Numbered from the stretch's first letter, positions 9,792-18,648 are shown. The stretch is 64,000 bases of DNA from Pseudonocardia sp. ICBG1293 (GCF_020131355.1 NZ_JAHLEL010000007.1:124001-188000); one strand, 5' to 3'. Numbers and translations are program-made. Notes: generated by a model not told the origin, from the sequence alone.

Positions 9792-10873
9792 CCACCGTGC
9801 AGCCCACCGGACACCCCGGCGACGCCAGCGGCCTCGGCGAGATCGCCCGCGGCGCCGCCCCGATCGACGCCGACGACAAGCGCATGATCAACGCGCGCGC
9901 CGACGTCAACCAGCTCCTGCCGCTCAAGTACACCTGGGCCTGGGACAAGTACCTGGCCGGCTGCGCCAACCACTGGATGCCGACCGAGGTCGCCATGCAG
10001 GCCGACATCGCGCTGTGGCGCTCCCCCGGCGGCCTCACCGACGACGAGCGCCTGATGCTCACCCGCAACCTCGGCTTCTTCGCCACCGCGGAGTCGCTGG
10101 TCGCGAACAACATCGTGCTCGCCGTCTACCGCCACCTCACCAACCCCGAGTGCCGCCAGTACCTGCTGCGGCAGTCGTTCGAGGAGGCGGTGCACACCCA
10201 CACGTTCCAGTACGTCTGCGAGTCCCTCGGTCTCGACGAGGGCGAGCTGTTCAACGCGTACCGGACCGTCCCGTCGATCACCGAGAAGGACGCCTGGGCG
10301 CTGCGCTACACCCAGGCACTGTCCGACCCGGACTTCCGCACCGGCACCCCGGAGAACGACCGCGCGTTCCTGCGCGACCTGGTCGCCTTCTACGTGGTGT
10401 TCGAGGGCATGTGGTTCTACACCGGGTTCGCCCAGATCCTCGCGCTCGGCCGGCGCAACAAGATGGTGGGCATCGCCGAGCAGTACCAGTACATCCTGCG
10501 CGACGAGTCGATCCACCTGAACTTCGGCATCGACTGCATCAACCAGATCAGGATCGAGAACCCGCACCTGTGGACCGAGGGGTTCGTCGCGGAGATCCGC
10601 ACCATGCTGCGCGAGGCCTGCGAGCTGGAGGTCGCCTACGCCCGCGACACCATGCCCCGCGGGATGCTCGGGCTCACCGCCGAGTCCTGCGAGCGGTACC
10701 TGCGGTTCATCACCGACCGGCGCGCCGAGCAGATCGGGCTCGCCCCGCTGTTCGGGGAGCCGGAGAACCCGTTCCCGTGGATGAGCGAGGCGATGGACCT
10801 GCGCAAGGAGAAGAACTTCTTCGAGACGCGGGTGACCGAGTACCGCACCGGGGGCTCACTGGACTGGGACTGA
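9788..10873 (+). CDS. nrdB: Ribonucleotide reductase beta subunit, class Ic-like (Phe at the radical site)
   Basis: Dimetal subunit supplying the oxidant to NrdA, 361 aa, starting at GTG 9788 within the nrdA stop. Metal ligands can be assigned as Glu102 (TAESLVANN), Glu133 and His136 (EEAVHTHTF), Glu206 ([10 protein letters not shown]), and Glu240 and His243 (RDESIHLNF). The residue where classes Ia and Ib carry the radical tyrosine is Phe140, and the first ligand is Glu rather than Asp. Both are as in Chlamydia trachomatis NrdB, which uses a Mn(IV)/Fe(III) centre and no tyrosyl radical. The C-terminal Tyr of the radical path is present (TEYRTGG). Mn/Fe use here is inferred from these residues. 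Confidence 0.92.
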   Translation: MTTVQPTGHPGDASGLGEIARGAAPIDADDKRMINARADVNQLLPLKYTWAWDKYLAGCANHWMPTEVAMQADIALWRSPGGLTDDERLMLTRNLGFFATAESLVANNIVLAVYRHLTNPECRQYLLRQSFEEAVHTHTFQYVCESLGLDEGELFNAYRTVPSITEKDAWALRYTQALSDPDFRTGTPENDRAFLRDLVAFYVVFEGMWFYTGFAQILALGRRNKMVGIAEQYQYILRDESIHLNFGIDCINQIRIENPHLWTEGFVAEIRTMLREACELEVAYARDTMPRGMLGLTAESCERYLRFITDRRAEQIGLAPLFGEPENPFPWMSEAMDLRKEKNFFETRVTEYRTGGSLDWD

Positions 10874-10881
10874 CGGCAGGG

Positions 10882-10913
10882 GCGGACGGGCAGGCCGAGG
10901 CCGGCCCGTCCGC
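10882..10913 (+). terminator. Hairpin terminator after nrdB
   Basis: GCGGACGGGC pairs perfectly with GCCCGTCCGC across a 12-base loop, nine bases after the nrdB stop. There is no U-tract, as is common in high-GC actinobacteria. Nothing else was seen in the rest of the gap to 11134. Confidence 0.6.
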
Positions 10914-11134
10914 TCGTCCGTCCGGCCCACCTCCGCGCGGGCCGGGGACCCTCCGGGCACCGCCGCGGGAGCAGCCGCCGTCACCGCCGGCCGGGGCCGC
11001 CTCCCACGCCCCGTGCCGGTGGCCGGGTGGATCACGACCGGCCCGGTGGTGCCGAACACCGGCCGGACCTCGCGATCGGGCCGACCGCAGGCCGGCTGTG
11101 TCGACCGCGTCGCGGGTCCGCCCCGCGGCCGGGG

Positions 11135-12145
11135 TCATCCAGCGTTGCGGTCGCCGCTCGGATCGAGGAGGCCGTCGGCACCGGTACGTCCGCGCCAGGC
11201 GTCGAGCACCGCGCGGTCGGCCCCGCCGGCGACGGCGAGCACCCGCAGCGCGACGGCCTGCGCGGCCCGGCCCGGCGCCGTCGCCGGCCGCGGCCCGGGG
11301 GCCTCCCCCGCCGCGACCGCCCGGACGACCCCGGCGGTCACCGCCCCCTGCTCCGGGTCGCCGAACCGCTCCAGCAGACCGTCGAACGCGGCCGCCCGGG
11401 TCGGGTCGAACGGGATCGGACGACCGGTGAGGTCGGCGAGCGGGTGCGCGGGGTAGAGGTGCGCACACGGCAGGTACCCGGTGGGCACCGGGACGGTCGC
11501 CGCGTGCGTGCGGCCCTCGCGCAGCACGTGCGGGAGCAGGTGGGTGTGCGGACCGTCCGGCGAGCGGCCCTCCGGCGGCGGGATCGCGGCGTACACCTCC
11601 ACCCGGCCGAGCGCGGTGGTGAACACCCGGTGCGGGCCCGCCGCGACCAGGGCGGCGGTCAGCGCCCCGTCGAGCGGAGCGCCCGCGGCGCGGTGCAGCA
11701 GGCCGAGCAGCTCCGGGTCGGCCGTGCGGACGCAGGCGTCCACGGTGGTCGTGCCCAGCCCCAGGTCGACCAGCACGGCGTCGCGGTCGGCCTGCCGCAG
11801 GGCCGCGCGATCGGGCCCGAGCAAGGTGACGGCGGTCCGGGCGGCGCCGCGCGCCGCGGCCGCGGGCAGGCAGAGTGCGACCGCGTGGTTCCAGTGCTCG
11901 TGCGGGCCGACCGGCGTCCGGTAGGCCAGCGGGCGGGTCGCCGGGTGCGCGTCGATCCGGATCCCGCCGCGCGGGGTCACGACCGTGCCCGGCCCGGACG
12001 GTCCGACGGCCTCGTCGGGGGTCCGCACGAACTCCGCGATCGCGCCGGGCGCGCCCATGCTCCAGCCCGCGTACGGGTCGGCCAGGTACGCGCCCAGCAG
12101 CCCGGCCGTCTCGTCCGCGTCGCCCCTGTCGCCCACGCCCCTCAC
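11135..12145 (-). CDS. Conserved hypothetical protein, function unknown
   Basis: 336-aa protein with no recognised catalytic motif, signal peptide or membrane segment. Features that look conserved are WSMGAPGAIAEF near the N terminus, HEHWNHAVALCLP in the middle and GYLPCAHLYPAHPL in the C-terminal half, the last two rich in His and Cys. GTG 12145 is preferred because GGAGGGG lies about five bases upstream; GTG 12136 is the alternative. It reads away from the small CxxC protein at 12214 and lies between nrdAB and a metal-type importer. A metal-related role is only a suggestion from context. Confidence 0.55.
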   Translation of the reverse strand: MRGVGDRGDADETAGLLGAYLADPYAGWSMGAPGAIAEFVRTPDEAVGPSGPGTVVTPRGGIRIDAHPATRPLAYRTPVGPHEHWNHAVALCLPAAAARGAARTAVTLLGPDRAALRQADRDAVLVDLGLGTTTVDACVRTADPELLGLLHRAAGAPLDGALTAALVAAGPHRVFTTALGRVEVYAAIPPPEGRSPDGPHTHLLPHVLREGRTHAATVPVPTGYLPCAHLYPAHPLADLTGRPIPFDPTRAAAFDGLLERFGDPEQGAVTAGVVRAVAAGEAPGPRPATAPGRAAQAVALRVLAVAGGADRAVLDAWRGRTGADGLLDPSGDRNAG

Positions 12146-12213
12146 CCTGCCCCTCCGACCGGAGGGTTCACACCCCGGTCGCACAGTGATGGCAACAACA
12201 ATCTGGAGGCATC

Positions 12214-12351
12214 GTGGACGAGCACCCGCACGACGGCCCGGAGTGCGCCGGCTGCGACTGGGAGGGCAGACCGGAGGCCTACCGCTGGTTCCCCGAACTC
12301 GGCAGGCCCCTCGAACCGGCGGGCGCGCGCGGGCCGTCCCGGGCGGCCTGA
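12214..12351 (+). CDS. Small CxxC protein (45 aa)
   Basis: Short reading frame with a good Shine-Dalgarno (TGGAGG, seven bases before GTG 12214). It encodes a 45-aa acidic peptide containing ECAGCDWEG and EAYRWFPELG. The CxxC pair and His-Pro-His near the N terminus suggest metal or redox chemistry, but no family was recognised. It ends three bases from the stop of the convergent permease gene. Position and ribosome site support it, but so short a frame could be spurious. Confidence 0.5.
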   Translation: MDEHPHDGPECAGCDWEGRPEAYRWFPELGRPLEPAGARGPSRAA

Positions 12352-12353
12352 GC

Positions 12354-13172
12354 TCACCGCGCTCCCACCCGTTCCCACCGGCGTCCCCACCACAGGGCCG
12401 CCCCGGCCGTCAGCACGACCGCCGACGAGGGCACCAGCACCACCTGCGGCGCACCGAACAGGTACTCGCGGCCCTCGGCCACCATCGCGCCCCACTCCGC
12501 GGTCGGCGGCTGCACGCCGAGCCCGAGGAACGGGAGTCCCGAGACGGTGAGCAGGGTGCTCGCGAAGCGGACGCAGGCGTGCGCGGCCAGCGGCGGGACG
12601 AGGTTGCGCGCGACGTGCCGGGTCAGGATCCGGACGGGGCCCGCACCCAGGGCGACCGCAGCCGTCACGTACTCGCGCTGCCGCTCGGCGAGCGCGAGCA
12701 GGTAGGCCTGCCGGGCGAACGGCGTCCAGGCGATCACCGTGACCGCGACGAGCAGCGACCCGACGCCCGGGCCGAGCGCGACGGCGGCGAGCAGCCCGAA
12801 CAGCACCACCGGGATCGCGGCCAGGACGTCGACCACCCGCATCGCCGCCCGCCCGACCGGGCCCGCGACCGCGGCGAGCGACCCGACGGCGACCCCGACC
12901 ACCCCGGTGACCAGCACCGCCGACAGCGCCAGCCCGACCGTCAGGCGTCCACCGTGGACGGTGCGCGCGAGCAGGTCCCGGCCCAGCTGGTCGGTACCCA
13001 GCGGATGCGCCGCGGACGGGCCCGCGAGCATCCCGGCGAAGTCCACGGCGTCCGGGTCGGGCAGCGGCACCGAGAGCAGGCCTGCCGGAACGAGCATCGG
13101 CACCGGCCCCACCACGAGCAGGGCGGCCACCCCGGCAGCGGCCCACCAGGGCGCAGGCCCCCGGAGCCTCAC
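12354..13172 (-). CDS. ABC importer permease, DppC-like (second system)
   Basis: 272-aa inner-membrane permease. It has an N-terminal membrane segment, then AHPLGTDQLGRDLLARTVHGG, which marks DppC/NikC proteins. The cytoplasmic coupling loop is YVTAAVALGAGPVRILTRHV, and the C-terminal motif is FLGLGVQPPTAEWGAMV. GTG 13172 overlaps the stop of the upstream permease. It is the last gene of a lipoprotein-permease-permease operon. No ATPase follows, so an ATPase from elsewhere must power it. Confidence 0.85.
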   Translation of the reverse strand: MRLRGPAPWWAAAGVAALLVVGPVPMLVPAGLLSVPLPDPDAVDFAGMLAGPSAAHPLGTDQLGRDLLARTVHGGRLTVGLALSAVLVTGVVGVAVGSLAAVAGPVGRAAMRVVDVLAAIPVVLFGLLAAVALGPGVGSLLVAVTVIAWTPFARQAYLLALAERQREYVTAAVALGAGPVRILTRHVARNLVPPLAAHACVRFASTLLTVSGLPFLGLGVQPPTAEWGAMVAEGREYLFGAPQVVLVPSSAVVLTAGAALWWGRRWERVGAR

Positions 13173-14113
13173 CGCGACCCCGCCGAGCGCAGGACCGGGT
13201 CCAGCGCCACCGCCGCCACCTCCACGAGCACCCCCGCGACCACCGCGACCGCGACGACGAGCAGCGTGCCCGCCTGCACCACCGGCAGGTCCTGCGCGAC
13301 GACGGCCCGGTGCAGCAGCCGGCCCAGCCCCGGTATGCCGAACACGACCTCGACCACCACCGAGCCCCCCAGCAGACCGGCGACGAACATCCCGGCCAGC
13401 GCGGTCACCGACGTCGTCGCGAGCCGGGCACCGTGCCGCCAGAGGACCCGGTGCTCGCCGAGTCCCTTGGCCCGCGCGACGAGCACGTGCGGCCGGGTCA
13501 GCACTCCGGCGGTCTCGGCCCGGACGAGCTGTGCGGCGAGCGCCGCCGGGCAGGCGGCCAGGGTCAGCACCGGCAGGACCAGGTGTGCCGGGTCGCCCCA
13601 GCCCAGCGCCGGCAGCGCCCCGGCCCACACCGCGAACACCAGCACCAGCCACGGAGCGAGGACGAACTCCGGGACCGCGACCCCGGCGACGGTGCCCGCC
13701 CCCAGGATGCGGTCGAGCCGTCCGCCGGGCCGGCGGGCCGCGTAGGCCCCGGCGGGGACACCGACGGCCGCCGCGAGCACCAGCGCGAGCACCGCGAGCA
13801 GCCCGGACACGGCCGCGGCGTCGGCGACCTGCCCGGCGACCGGGGTCCGCGCCACGTAGCCGAGGCCGAGGTCGCCGCGCAGCACCCCGCCCAGCCAGCG
13901 CAGGTACTGCTCGGTCACCGGCGCATCGAGCCCCAGGGACTCCCGTAGCCGGGCCTCGGTCGCGGGGTCCGGCACCGCCTCGGCGCTGCGGGCCCGCAGG
14001 ACCGCCCGCGCCGGGTCGACGCCGACCAGCCGCGGCAGCGCGAACACCAGCACCGACGCGGCCAGCAGCACCAGCCCGACGACGAGCAGCCGGCGCAGCA
14101 GGAGCCCGATCAC
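13169..14113 (-). CDS. ABC importer permease, DppB-like (second system)
   Basis: 314-aa permease starting MIGLLLRRLLVVGLVLL, the usual first membrane segment of DppB/NikB proteins, then LRESLGLDAPVTEQYLRWL and GDLGLGY. The coupling loop VLVARAKGLGEHRVLWRHG and the segment VVVEVVFGIPGLGRLLHRAV are diagnostic. Its ATG overlaps the stop of the binding-protein gene, so all three genes are coupled. Sequence type is the same as the system at the left edge of the window. Confidence 0.87.
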   Translation of the reverse strand: MIGLLLRRLLVVGLVLLAASVLVFALPRLVGVDPARAVLRARSAEAVPDPATEARLRESLGLDAPVTEQYLRWLGGVLRGDLGLGYVARTPVAGQVADAAAVSGLLAVLALVLAAAVGVPAGAYAARRPGGRLDRILGAGTVAGVAVPEFVLAPWLVLVFAVWAGALPALGWGDPAHLVLPVLTLAACPAALAAQLVRAETAGVLTRPHVLVARAKGLGEHRVLWRHGARLATTSVTALAGMFVAGLLGGSVVVEVVFGIPGLGRLLHRAVVAQDLPVVQAGTLLVVAVAVVAGVLVEVAAVALDPVLRSAGSR

Positions 14114-15633
14114 CCCGTCGTCGGGGAGAGCTGCGGCAGCACCGGGCGGATCTGCAGCGGGTCGGGGACGAAGCCGGTCGCCCCGCGCAGCACGGCGGTG
14201 TCGAGCGGGTGCACGACCATGACGCCGACGGCGTCGCGGGTCAGCATCGCCGCGGCCTCACGGAACATCTGCTGACGGGCCGCCGGGTCGACGGTGGTGG
14301 TGAGCCGGTCGACCAGCGCGTCGTAGGCGGGACTGCAGTACTGGTCGATCGCGTAGCTGCCCTCGCAGGTGTAGTCCGAGGTCAGGGTGCTCGCCGCGTC
14401 CGGGAAGTCGGACAGGTAGCTGCGCGAGTTGAGGAACATGTCGTAGTCACCGGCGAGGACCCGCGGTTCCTGGGCCTCGTAGGTACCGACGGTGATGTCG
14501 ACCCGCACCCCGGCGGCACCGAGCATCGCCTGGATCGCGTTCGCCAGCGCCGGCAGCTCGGGCCGGTTCGGGAAGGTCCACAGCCGCACGGTCAGCGGGT
14601 TCTGCTCGGTGTAGCCGGCCTCGGCGAGCAGCTGCCGGGCCCGGACGAGGTCGGCGCCCGGCGGCGGAGCGGTCCCGCCCCACGGCACGGCCCCGCCGAA
14701 CAGGTCCGCCGCGGGCGCGGCCCCACCGGCCAGCACCTGCTGCGCGAGCACCGGGCGGTCGATCGCGGCGGTGACCGCCTGACGGACCCGCAGGTCGGAG
14801 AACGGTGCCGCGGACTGGTTGAGCTGCAGCGGCACGGTGCGCGCGTTCGGGTACTCGACGACCTCGGCGCCGGCCGAGCGGACCTGGTCGAGCTGGGCCT
14901 GCGGCAGTCCCTCGGCGAACTGCACGTCACCGGACCGGATCGCGAGTGCCCTGGCCTGCGGGTCCTCGACGTAGCGGACGGTGACCCGGGCGGCGCCCGC
15001 CGGTTCGCCCCAGTAGTCGTCGTTGCGGACCAGCTGCGCGGAGTCCGAGCCGCTGACGGAGTCCAGCACGAAGGGACCGGTCGCGGTGCGCAGGTACTCC
15101 GGCGCCCCGCCGCCGGCGTACGCGGCGGGGGCGAGGATGCCGAGGTTGCCGCTGGACAGGCGCAGCGGCATGACCGGGTCGGGCTCGGTGGTGGTGATGC
15201 GCACGGCGTCCGGGCCGTCGGGGGCGACGGCGAGGCCGATGTCCCGGATCGCCCGCGGCGGGGCCTCGACGCCCGCCACGTGGCGCAGCGCGGTGACGAC
15301 GGCGTCCGGGGTGAGTGGGGTGCCGTCGTGGAACCGGACGCCGGAGCGGAGGGTGAACCGCCAGGCGTTGCCCTGCTGCTCCCAGGCCGTCGCGAGCATC
15401 GGGGCCGGACGCGCGTCGGCGTCGACCGTGGTCAGGGTCTCGGCGACGCCGAGGGTCTGCAGCCGCGCGCCGTCGTCGGCGTCGAAGGCGTAGTCGGCGC
15501 GTGGCGGGAACTGCAGGGCCACCGTCAGCTCACCGGCCGGGTCCGGCGTCCCGCCGGAGCCGCCACCTGCCCCGCAGCCGGCCAACACCAGGGCGCAGGC
15601 CACGAGCAGCGAGGCCGTCTTCCGTGTGATCAC
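14110..15633 (-). CDS. ABC importer solute-binding lipoprotein, family 5 (second system)
   Basis: 507-aa DppA/NikA-type binding protein. The short signal peptide ends at lipobox LAGC, so it is lipid-anchored outside the membrane. Family hallmarks are LATAWEQQGNAWRFTLR, VRFHDGTPLTPDAVV and TATGPFVL. GTG 15633 is the only plausible start: an in-frame stop lies just upstream, and GGAGG directly abuts the start codon, an unusually short spacing. A leaderless or atypical initiation is possible. An ArsR/SmtB-like repeat lies 17-30 bp upstream, which hints at a metal or metallophore substrate. Confidence 0.85.
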   Translation of the reverse strand: MITRKTASLLVACALVLAGCGAGGGSGGTPDPAGELTVALQFPPRADYAFDADDGARLQTLGVAETLTTVDADARPAPMLATAWEQQGNAWRFTLRSGVRFHDGTPLTPDAVVTALRHVAGVEAPPRAIRDIGLAVAPDGPDAVRITTTEPDPVMPLRLSSGNLGILAPAAYAGGGAPEYLRTATGPFVLDSVSGSDSAQLVRNDDYWGEPAGAARVTVRYVEDPQARALAIRSGDVQFAEGLPQAQLDQVRSAGAEVVEYPNARTVPLQLNQSAAPFSDLRVRQAVTAAIDRPVLAQQVLAGGAAPAADLFGGAVPWGGTAPPPGADLVRARQLLAEAGYTEQNPLTVRLWTFPNRPELPALANAIQAMLGAAGVRVDITVGTYEAQEPRVLAGDYDMFLNSRSYLSDFPDAASTLTSDYTCEGSYAIDQYCSPAYDALVDRLTTTVDPAARQQMFREAAAMLTRDAVGVMVVHPLDTAVLRGATGFVPDPLQIRPVLPQLSPTTG

Positions 15634-15649
15634 CCTCCATGCCTACATC

Positions 15650-15663
15650 TGAGCACCTGTTCA
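15650..15663 (-). promoter_or_regulatory. ArsR/SmtB-like operator
   Basis: TGAGCA-CC-TGTTCA is an imperfect inverted repeat with five of six positions symmetric. It has the 6-2-6 core of ArsR/SmtB-family sites (TGAnCA-N2-TGnTCA) and lies directly upstream of the binding-protein start. Metal-responsive control of the importer is an inference; no ArsR gene is in the window. Confidence 0.45.
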
Positions 15664-15697
15664 CTCAATACGGCGTGAGGAACCCCTCCGCCTCCGC

Positions 15698-15744
15698 ACG
15701 AGCGGGCCGTTCGTACGAACCTTTCGTACGAACGGCCCGCTCGT
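15698..15744. terminator. Long perfect hairpin downstream of metE (repeat copy 1)
   Basis: Two 22-base arms, perfectly complementary across a CCT loop, lie between the metE stop and the start of the importer operon. Each arm contains the palindrome TTCGTACGAA. A nearly identical element is at 22974-23022. It probably terminates metE transcription. Confidence 0.7.
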
Positions 15745-15778
15745 CACCGCTGGCCCGGGTGGCCGGCGCGGGGTGGGC

Positions 15779-18079
15779 TCAGCCGGTCGTCGCCCGGTCC
15801 CGGACCCGGCGGGCCGCGGCGACCAGGTTCGTCAGCGCCGCCACGGTCTCCGCCTCGCCGCGGGTCTTCAGCCCGCAGTCCGGGTTGGCCCAGAGCCGGT
15901 CCGGTCCGATGTGACGCAGCGCCGCACCGAGCTGGTCGGCCAGCTCGTCGGTGCCCGGGACCTCCGGTGAGTGGACGTCGTAGACGCCCGGGCCGAGCCC
16001 ACGGGGCACGCCCGGCCCGAGGTCGGCCAGCACCTCCATCCGGGACCGGGCCGCCTCCACCGTGGTGACGTCGGCGTCGAGCCCGTCGATCGCGCCCACC
16101 ACCTCGCCGAACTCGGAGTAGCACAGGTGGGTGTGGATCTGGGTGGCGTCGGCGACGGCGCCGACGGCCAGCCGGAACGCGTCGACCGCCCAGTCCAGGT
16201 ACGCGGGCCGGTCCCGCTCGTGCAGCGGCAGCAGCTCGCGCAGCGCGGGCTCGTCGACCTGGATGATCCGGATCCCGGCGGCCTCCAGGTCGCCCACCTC
16301 GTCGCGCAGGGCCAGGCCCACCTGCCGGGCGGTGTCGCCGAGCGGCTGGTCGTCGCGCACGAACGACCAGGCGAGGATCGTCACCGGCCCGGTCAGCATC
16401 CCCTTGACCAGCGTGTCGGACAGCGACTGCGCGAACTCGGCCCACTCCACCGTGATCGGCCGGGGCCGGGACACGTCCGAGTGCAGGATCGGCGGGCGCA
16501 CGCACCGCGAGCCGTAGGACTGCACCCAGCCGTGCTCGGTGGTGGCGAAGCCGTCGAGGTTCTCGGCGAAGTACTGGACCATGTCGTTGCGCTCGGGTTC
16601 GCCGTGCACCAGGACGTCGAGCCCGATGGTCTCCTGCAGCCGCACCACGCGGACGATCTCCTGACGCATCCGCTCGGTGTAGGTGCCGGTGTCGATGGCG
16701 CCGGAGCGGTGCGCGGCCCGGTCGCGCCGGATCTGCCCGGTCTGCGGGAACGAGCCGATCGTCGTCGTCGGGACGACGGGCAGGCCGAGCGCGTCCCGCT
16801 GGACCGTCGCCCGGCGCTCGCCGGGACCGCGCCGGTAGTGGTCCGGACCGAGCGCGTCGAGCCGGGAACGGACCTTCTCGTCGCGGCGCGCGGTGACGGC
16901 GACCCGGTCCCGGGTCGCCCGGGCGGCGGCGAGCTCGGCCGCGACCGCGTCGGGTCCCTCGTGCAGGGCCCGTCCCAGCACCACGACCTCGTCGACCTTC
17001 TGCCGGGCGAACGCCAGCATGTCGACGACGTCGGCGGGCAGCCCGGTCTCGGCGGCCAGGTCGTAGGGGACGTGCAACAGCGAGCACGACGTCGAGACCT
17101 CGACCCGCCCCGCGACGCCGACCAGCCGCCCGGCCGTCGCCAGCGCCCGATCCAGGTCGGTGCGCCAGACGTTGCGACCGTCGACGACCCCGGCCAGCAC
17201 CACCTTGCGGTCCAGTCCCGGGACCGTCGGGTCGAGGGCGTCGAGGTCCGCGCCGCCCGCGACGAGGTCGAGGGCCAGCCCCTCGACGGCCGTGGCGGCG
17301 AGCACGGGCAGCGCCGGGCCCAGCTCCCCGAAGTAGGACGCGACGAGGATCTTCGGGCGCCGGGTCGCCGAGGCGAGCCGGTCGTAGGCCCGGCGCAGTG
17401 CCGCGACCTCCTCCGGGGTGCGGTCGGCGGAGAAGGCCGGCTCGTCGAGCTGGACCCACTCCGCGCCCGCGTCGGCGAGCTCGACGAGCAGGTCGCGGTA
17501 GACCTCGACCAGCGGGGCGAGCAGGTCCAGCGGCCGGAAGCCCTCCGGCGCCCCCTCGGCGGGCTTGGACAGCAGCAGGAAGGTCACCGGCCCGACCAGC
17601 ACCGGGCGGGTGGTGACGCCGCCGCGCAGGGCCTCGCGGAGCTCCTCGAGGGCCTTGCGGCTGCCCGGCGCGAGCCGGGTGCCGGGGCCGACCTCGGGAA
17701 CCAGGTAGTGGTAGTTGGTGTCGAACCACTTGGTCATCTCGCAGGCCGGGGCGCCGGTACGGCCGCGGGCCATCGCGAACAGCCGCTCCAGTGGATCGGT
17801 GACGCCCGCGAAGCGCTCGGGCACCGCCCCCACCGCCAGCGCGGTGTCCAGGACGTGGTCGTAGAACGAGAACGTGTTGCCGGGGACCTGGTCGAGCCCG
17901 GCGTCGCGCAGCCCGGTCCAGGTCTCACGGCGCAGCCCGGCGGCGACGTCGTGCAGCGCGGACGCGTCGGTCCGCCCGGCCCAGTAGGACTCGGTGGCCC
18001 GCTTGAGCTCCCGGCCCGGCCCGATCCTCGGGTAGCCGAGCACGGTCGTGCCGATGCTGCTGGTGGAAGACATGCTCAC
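15779..18079 (-). CDS. metE: Cobalamin-independent methionine synthase
   Basis: Transfers the methyl group of 5-methyltetrahydropteroyl-triglutamate to homocysteine without B12; 766 aa, the normal length. N-terminal [19 protein letters not shown] is the family signature. The C-terminal barrel holds the zinc site: HTHLCYSEF gives His and Cys, a Glu follows in the barrel, and the last Cys is in [21 protein letters not shown] is also present. GTG 18079 has GAGGAG eight bases upstream; ATG 18073 is an equally workable start. It has its own cobalamin riboswitch, so it should be off when B12 allows the MetH route. Confidence 0.95.
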   Translation of the reverse strand: MSMSSTSSIGTTVLGYPRIGPGRELKRATESYWAGRTDASALHDVAAGLRRETWTGLRDAGLDQVPGNTFSFYDHVLDTALAVGAVPERFAGVTDPLERLFAMARGRTGAPACEMTKWFDTNYHYLVPEVGPGTRLAPGSRKALEELREALRGGVTTRPVLVGPVTFLLLSKPAEGAPEGFRPLDLLAPLVEVYRDLLVELADAGAEWVQLDEPAFSADRTPEEVAALRRAYDRLASATRRPKILVASYFGELGPALPVLAATAVEGLALDLVAGGADLDALDPTVPGLDRKVVLAGVVDGRNVWRTDLDRALATAGRLVGVAGRVEVSTSCSLLHVPYDLAAETGLPADVVDMLAFARQKVDEVVVLGRALHEGPDAVAAELAAARATRDRVAVTARRDEKVRSRLDALGPDHYRRGPGERRATVQRDALGLPVVPTTTIGSFPQTGQIRRDRAAHRSGAIDTGTYTERMRQEIVRVVRLQETIGLDVLVHGEPERNDMVQYFAENLDGFATTEHGWVQSYGSRCVRPPILHSDVSRPRPITVEWAEFAQSLSDTLVKGMLTGPVTILAWSFVRDDQPLGDTARQVGLALRDEVGDLEAAGIRIIQVDEPALRELLPLHERDRPAYLDWAVDAFRLAVGAVADATQIHTHLCYSEFGEVVGAIDGLDADVTTVEAARSRMEVLADLGPGVPRGLGPGVYDVHSPEVPGTDELADQLGAALRHIGPDRLWANPDCGLKTRGEAETVAALTNLVAAARRVRDRATTG

Positions 18080-18221
18080 GGCCCTCTCTCCTCGCGAGTG
18101 CGGTGGAGGACCCGTCGCCGGCACGGTGCGCCCGCGACCGCCGGGCACGTCGGTGCCCGGCGTCCGCCCGACCCTCCCGCGAGGCCACGGATCCGCGCAC
18201 GCCGGACGGCGCACGCACCGG

Positions 18222-18402
18222 CGGCAGGTCTTCGGACTCACGGGCGCACTGCTCACACCTACTGGCCGTCGCTTCCCGGGATCACTCCCAGTGCTGTTGA
18301 CGGCGGTCGTTCCCGTTCACCGCTGCGGGGCAGTCCCGGATTCCCACCGGGTTCCCTCTTGCCTCGTGACGCCCCGTTCCCGGGCCGCCACGAACCGTCG
18401 GC
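18222..18402 (-). ncRNA. Cobalamin riboswitch upstream of metE
   Basis: It has the same B12-box elements as the nrdAB leader, on the other strand, and 171 bases (18195-18365) are identical to 6603-6773. Before the metE start, ACTCGCGAGGAGAGAG recurs exactly as before nrdA. A TCCTCC upstream could mask the ribosome site. Control of metE by B12 riboswitches is well established. Confidence 0.93.
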
Positions 18403-18408
18403 GACCCG

Positions 18409-18414
18409 ACACTA
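18409..18414 (-). promoter_or_regulatory. Putative -10 hexamer of the metE transcript
   Basis: TAGTGT on the minus strand, about 43 bp before the conserved riboswitch core, matches the hexamer before the nrdAB riboswitch in sequence and position. Confidence 0.35.
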
Positions 18415-18456
18415 CCCCGGGCCCGGCCGGACGGACTGTTGCCGATCGCTCCTTGT

Positions 18457-18609
18457 TGCCATATCTTGGCAGTACTACCACGCCCTCCCCGGTCGCCGGG
18501 TCGAGGGCGACCTCACCCTGCGCCCCTCCGTTCGGAGGGGGAACCTGCCCGGTCTCCCGAGGGGTAATGGCGATCACCCCTGTGCCCGCGGCCACAGGGG
18601 TCCTAGCGT
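18457..18609 (+). promoter_or_regulatory. Promoter and operator region of the methanol dehydrogenase gene
   Basis: This gap holds three perfect inverted repeats: TGCCA-TATCT-TGGCA (18457-18471), CCCCTCCG-TT-CGGAGGGG (18523-18540) and ACCCCTGTG-N8-CACAGGGGT (18576-18601). The last is followed by TAGCGT (18604-18609), a plausible -10, about 40 bp before the ATG, so it would cover the -35 to -10 interval. Repressor or activator binding is inferred. The first repeat could equally serve metE on the other strand. Confidence 0.45.
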
Positions 18610-18648
18610 GCGGTCTCGACCCATCCACCTGCCTCAGAAAGGGCTGAC

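Noticed and set aside
6345..18460. GGCAACA/TGTTGCC heptamer in several upstream regions (6345, 12191, 18438, 18454)
   Set aside because: It is seven bases only, also occurs before groEL, and spacing and orientation to starts are inconsistent; too weak to call a regulon motif.
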